From: CCY15215 sp034932145
GTDB lineage: Bacteria > Cyanobacteriota > Cyanobacteriia > Cyanobacteriales > Spirulinaceae
Direction: 5' to 3'
NCBI RefSeq assembly: GCF_034932145.1
Contig: NZ_JAYGHV010000162.1
Location: forward strand, 1-14,808
Length of the DNA: 14,808 bases
In this document: positions 12,830 through 14,808 of the stretch, piece after piece
Layout: the number at the start of each line of letters is the position of its first letter
Numbering within the stretch: the stretch's first letter is position 1
The notes under the pieces: generated by a model
What the model saw: the letters and a program-made list of their open reading frames with translations, nothing else
The model's database searches: none
Told to the model about the DNA's origin: nothing
Position numbers and translations under genes: made by a program

Positions 12830-14065
12830 ATGGTAACTGTTAACGATAATTATCTCAAACTCAAAGCTGGCTATCTCTTCCCGGAAATTGCCCGACGGGT
12901 GAAGGCATTTGCCGAAATGAATCCCGATGCACCAATTATTAAACTGGGAATTGGTGATGTCACGGAACCTTTACCCGCAGCTTGTCGCATTGCCATGATA
13001 AAAGCGGTAGAAGATATGGGCGATCGCGCCACATTTAAAGGTTACGGACCAGAACAAGGTTATGCTTGGTTGCGGGATAAAATTGCCTCTCACGACTTCC
13101 AAGCAAGGGGATGCGATATTGATGGGGCAGAAATTTTCGTCTCCGATGGGGCAAAATGCGACACGGGAAATATTCTCGATATTTTTGGCAAAGATAATGC
13201 GATCGCGGTAACAGATCCGGTTTATCCGGTTTATGTCGATACAAATGTTATGGTAGGCCATACGGGAGAGGCCAACGATGCGGGCAAATATGAAGGGTTA
13301 ATTTACTTGCCGATGACCGCAGAAAATAATTTTACTCCCGATCTTCCGACGGGAAAAGTAGATTTAATTTATCTTTGTTTTCCCAACAATCCTACTGGGG
13401 CAACGGCAAGTAAAGCTACTTTGAAAAAGTGGGTAGATTATGCCAAAGCAAATGATGCGATTATTTTCTTTGATGCTGCTTACGAAGCCTTCATTACTGA
13501 CCCAGAATTCCCCCACTCTATCTATGAAATTGAAGGGGCAAAAGACTGCGCGATCGAGTTTCGTTCTTTCTCGAAAAATGCCGGGTTTACGGGAACTCGT
13601 TGTGCTTTTACTGTCGTACCAAAATCCCTCAAAGCTAAGTCCTCGGATGGGTCTGATGTAGAACTGCATCAGTTATGGAATCGCCGCCAATCTACTAAGT
13701 TTAATGGTGTTTCCTACATCATACAACGGGGAGCAGAGGCGGTTTATTCGACAGAAGGACAGGCACAAATTAAAGGTTTGATCGGTTTCTATTTGGAAAA
13801 TGCCGCGATCGTGCGGGAGAAATTGATGGCGATGGGTTTAAAGGTTTATGGGGGGGTTAATGCGCCTTATGTTTGGGTGCAAACGCCGTCTGGAGTCACC
13901 AGTTGGGATTTCTTTGATAAGTTATTAAAAGAAGCCAATGTGGTAGGAACTCCCGGTTCTGGTTTTGGCGCTGCGGGGGAAGGTTATTTCCGCATTTCTG
14001 CCTTTAATAGTCGGAAAAATATAGAAGTGGCGATGCAGCGTATTGCTGAGAAATTGAAAATGTAG
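12830..14065 (+). CDS. dapL: LL-diaminopimelate aminotransferase
   Basis: The 411-residue enzyme is a full-length class I/II PLP aminotransferase that converts tetrahydrodipicolinate to LL-diaminopimelate with glutamate as donor. This is the one-step route to lysine and peptidoglycan precursors used by cyanobacteria and plants. Markers: NYLKLKAGYLFPEIARRV (7-24), LGIGDVTEPLP (39-49), GYGPEQGY (71-78), SDGAKCDTGN (105-114), CFPNNPTG (183-190) with N187 near the cofactor, FFDAAYE (213-219) with D215 and Y218, the Schiff-base lysine K249 in SFSKNAGFTGTR, and R388 in YFRISAF for the substrate carboxylate. No ribosome site is visible before ATG 12830, which begins in the usual family position. It ends 36 bp from the convergent Uma2 gene. 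Confidence 0.96.
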   Translation: MVTVNDNYLKLKAGYLFPEIARRVKAFAEMNPDAPIIKLGIGDVTEPLPAACRIAMIKAVEDMGDRATFKGYGPEQGYAWLRDKIASHDFQARGCDIDGAEIFVSDGAKCDTGNILDIFGKDNAIAVTDPVYPVYVDTNVMVGHTGEANDAGKYEGLIYLPMTAENNFTPDLPTGKVDLIYLCFPNNPTGATASKATLKKWVDYAKANDAIIFFDAAYEAFITDPEFPHSIYEIEGAKDCAIEFRSFSKNAGFTGTRCAFTVVPKSLKAKSSDGSDVELHQLWNRRQSTKFNGVSYIIQRGAEAVYSTEGQAQIKGLIGFYLENAAIVREKLMAMGLKVYGGVNAPYVWVQTPSGVTSWDFFDKLLKEANVVGTPGSGFGAAGEGYFRISAFNSRKNIEVAMQRIAEKLKM

Positions 14066-14101
14066 TTTTGAAATCGAGGGTTGAAAAACTGCTGGCGATC
14101 G

Positions 14102-14686
14102 CTAACCTGTAAAAATATCAGACAATTCCAAAACAAAACCCGGTAATACTTCCTCTCCGGATACAGTTGTAGGATTTTCCCTGATTTCTACATCGCGATC
14201 GCATCGATAAATCTCAACTCGGCGGTTATTTGGATCGATTAACCAACCTAACAAAGCCCCATTTTCCATGTATTCCTGCATCTTAGCTCGAGTTATTTCT
14301 AACTCATCTGTTGGTGACAATAACTCTACCACAAAATCAGGACAAATTGGGGCAAATTTTCTCCTTTCTTCTGGTGTTAAACTCTCCCAACGTTCCCGAC
14401 GAACCCAAGAAGCATCCGGCGATCGCTTTGCACCATTTGGCAAACAAAACCCCGTCGAAGAATCAAAGGTTTTACCCGATCGCGATCTTTGATTCCACAC
14501 CCAAAGCTGACCCGAAAGTGTTGAATTTCTGCCTCCTGTTTCGCTTCCCGTTGGTGACATAACGATTAACTCTCCTTTGGCAGTTAGTTCAAAACGCAAA
14601 TCGGGATTCTGTCCGCAAATTTGGGCAAATTGTTCGTCATTTAATTCTAAAGTCGGACGAACTCGTACTGTTAAAGCTGTCATCAT
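14102..14686 (-). CDS. Uma2 family (DUF820) protein, copy 2
   Basis: The 194-residue protein is clearly homologous along its full length to the copy at 5375-5944. Shared blocks are TAKGELIVMSPTGSETGGR (35-53), LPNGAKRSPDASWVRRERWE (82-101) with D91, CPDFVVELLSPTDELEI (115-131) with E121, KMQEYMENGALLGWLIDP (135-152) and VLPGF near the end. It keeps the common ELLSPTD form where copy 1 has ELRSATD. It has the PD-(D/E)XK-like fold, with cellular role unresolved. It begins with tandem ATG codons; I use the first (14686). There is no ribosome site. The TAG stop is built into a HIP1 site (14095-14102), as for the SPFH gene. It converges on dapL with a 36 bp gap and no visible terminator between them. 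Confidence 0.88.
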   Translation of the reverse strand: MMTALTVRVRPTLELNDEQFAQICGQNPDLRFELTAKGELIVMSPTGSETGGRNSTLSGQLWVWNQRSRSGKTFDSSTGFCLPNGAKRSPDASWVRRERWESLTPEERRKFAPICPDFVVELLSPTDELEITRAKMQEYMENGALLGWLIDPNNRRVEIYRCDRDVEIRENPTTVSGEEVLPGFVLELSDIFTG

Positions 14687-14808
14687 CAGAAAAATTGGGT
14701 AGAAACCCCGTCCTTATAGGACGGCTTTATATTAGTTTCGCTACCGCCTTGGAGTTGTTCAATTAGGGTGCTTTTGTATTGCACTTTTAACAGGACAATT
14801 ACTGTATC
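14686..14808 (-). CDS. Possible C-terminal end of a frame entering from the right edge
   Basis: On the minus strand one frame is open from the right edge for 40 codons to a TGA (14688-14686) that overlaps the Uma2 ATG. It reads DTVIVLLKVQYKSTLIEQL and ends YKDGVSTQFF. The overlap of stop and next start is what an operon would give, but 40 open codons in AT-rich DNA can occur by chance and the last part crosses a hairpin. No family recognised. Confidence 0.22.
   Translation of the reverse strand, partial: DTVIVLLKVQYKSTLIEQLQGGSETNIKPSYKDGVSTQFF
14708..14724. terminator. Hairpin CCGTCC/GGACGG, possible terminator or repeat end
   Basis: CCGTCC-TTATA-GGACGG is a perfect 6 bp GC-rich stem. AAA on one side and TTT on the other can extend pairing after a mismatch. 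On the plus strand it is followed by CTTTATATTAG, on the minus strand by GGTTTCT. It sits just upstream of the second Uma2 gene. It could end transcription of whatever lies to the right, or be the end of a mobile element. Only the stem is certain. Confidence 0.4.

Overview
The window comes from a cyanobacterial chromosome. HIP1 palindromes (GCGATCGC and near forms) occur throughout, the DNA is AT-leaning, most genes lack a strong Shine-Dalgarno site, and the gene families are cyanobacterial in character: LL-diaminopimelate aminotransferase, a plastid/cyanobacterial-type pyruvate dehydrogenase E2, two Uma2 proteins, a DUF1822-like protein and a DUF2288 protein. I cannot name the genus. I saw no tRNA, rRNA, CRISPR array or intact insertion sequence.

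Left half (1-6935), all on the minus strand. In transcription order from the right it reads: an unpaired transketolase C-terminal-half protein; a compact run of Uma2 nuclease-fold protein, PD-(D/E)XK protein, family 2 glycosyltransferase, TIGR03032-type protein and sulfotransferase (gaps of 16 and 18 bp, a 4 bp ATGA overlap, then 28 bp); an SPFH/flotillin-like scaffold protein; and a secreted protein cut by the left edge. A consensus TATAAT inside a perfect 7-3-7 inverted repeat precedes the Uma2 gene and may drive and control the run. The last three genes of that run look like a small set for making and sulfating a glycan or similar surface molecule. That role is inferred.

Centre (7015-9820), plus strand: a BadF/BadG-type sugar kinase, probably for an amino sugar, divergent from the transketolase gene. 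It is followed by a 456 bp non-coding stretch holding a diverged 151/153 bp tandem duplication. Each copy carries a TATAAG box and a perfect 11 bp hairpin with a GCAA tetraloop, and this part of the unit is far better conserved than the rest. Two hypothetical genes follow, one with a possible degenerate nuclease-like C-terminus and one with a DUF1822-like C-terminus.

Right half (9963-14808): pyruvate dehydrogenase E2 (central carbon metabolism); a repeat-rich spacer with heptamer tandem repeats and two GC-rich hairpins; a 43-residue one-helix membrane protein overlapping a DUF2288 gene; a membrane protein with a coiled-coil tail; dapL (lysine and peptidoglycan precursor synthesis); and a convergent second Uma2 gene. 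The right edge holds a hairpin and possibly the end of another reading frame.

The three items most worth a second look are the duplicated hairpin cassette (7893-8205), the glycosyltransferase/TIGR03032/sulfotransferase run with its Uma2/nuclease leader genes, and the lone transketolase half.
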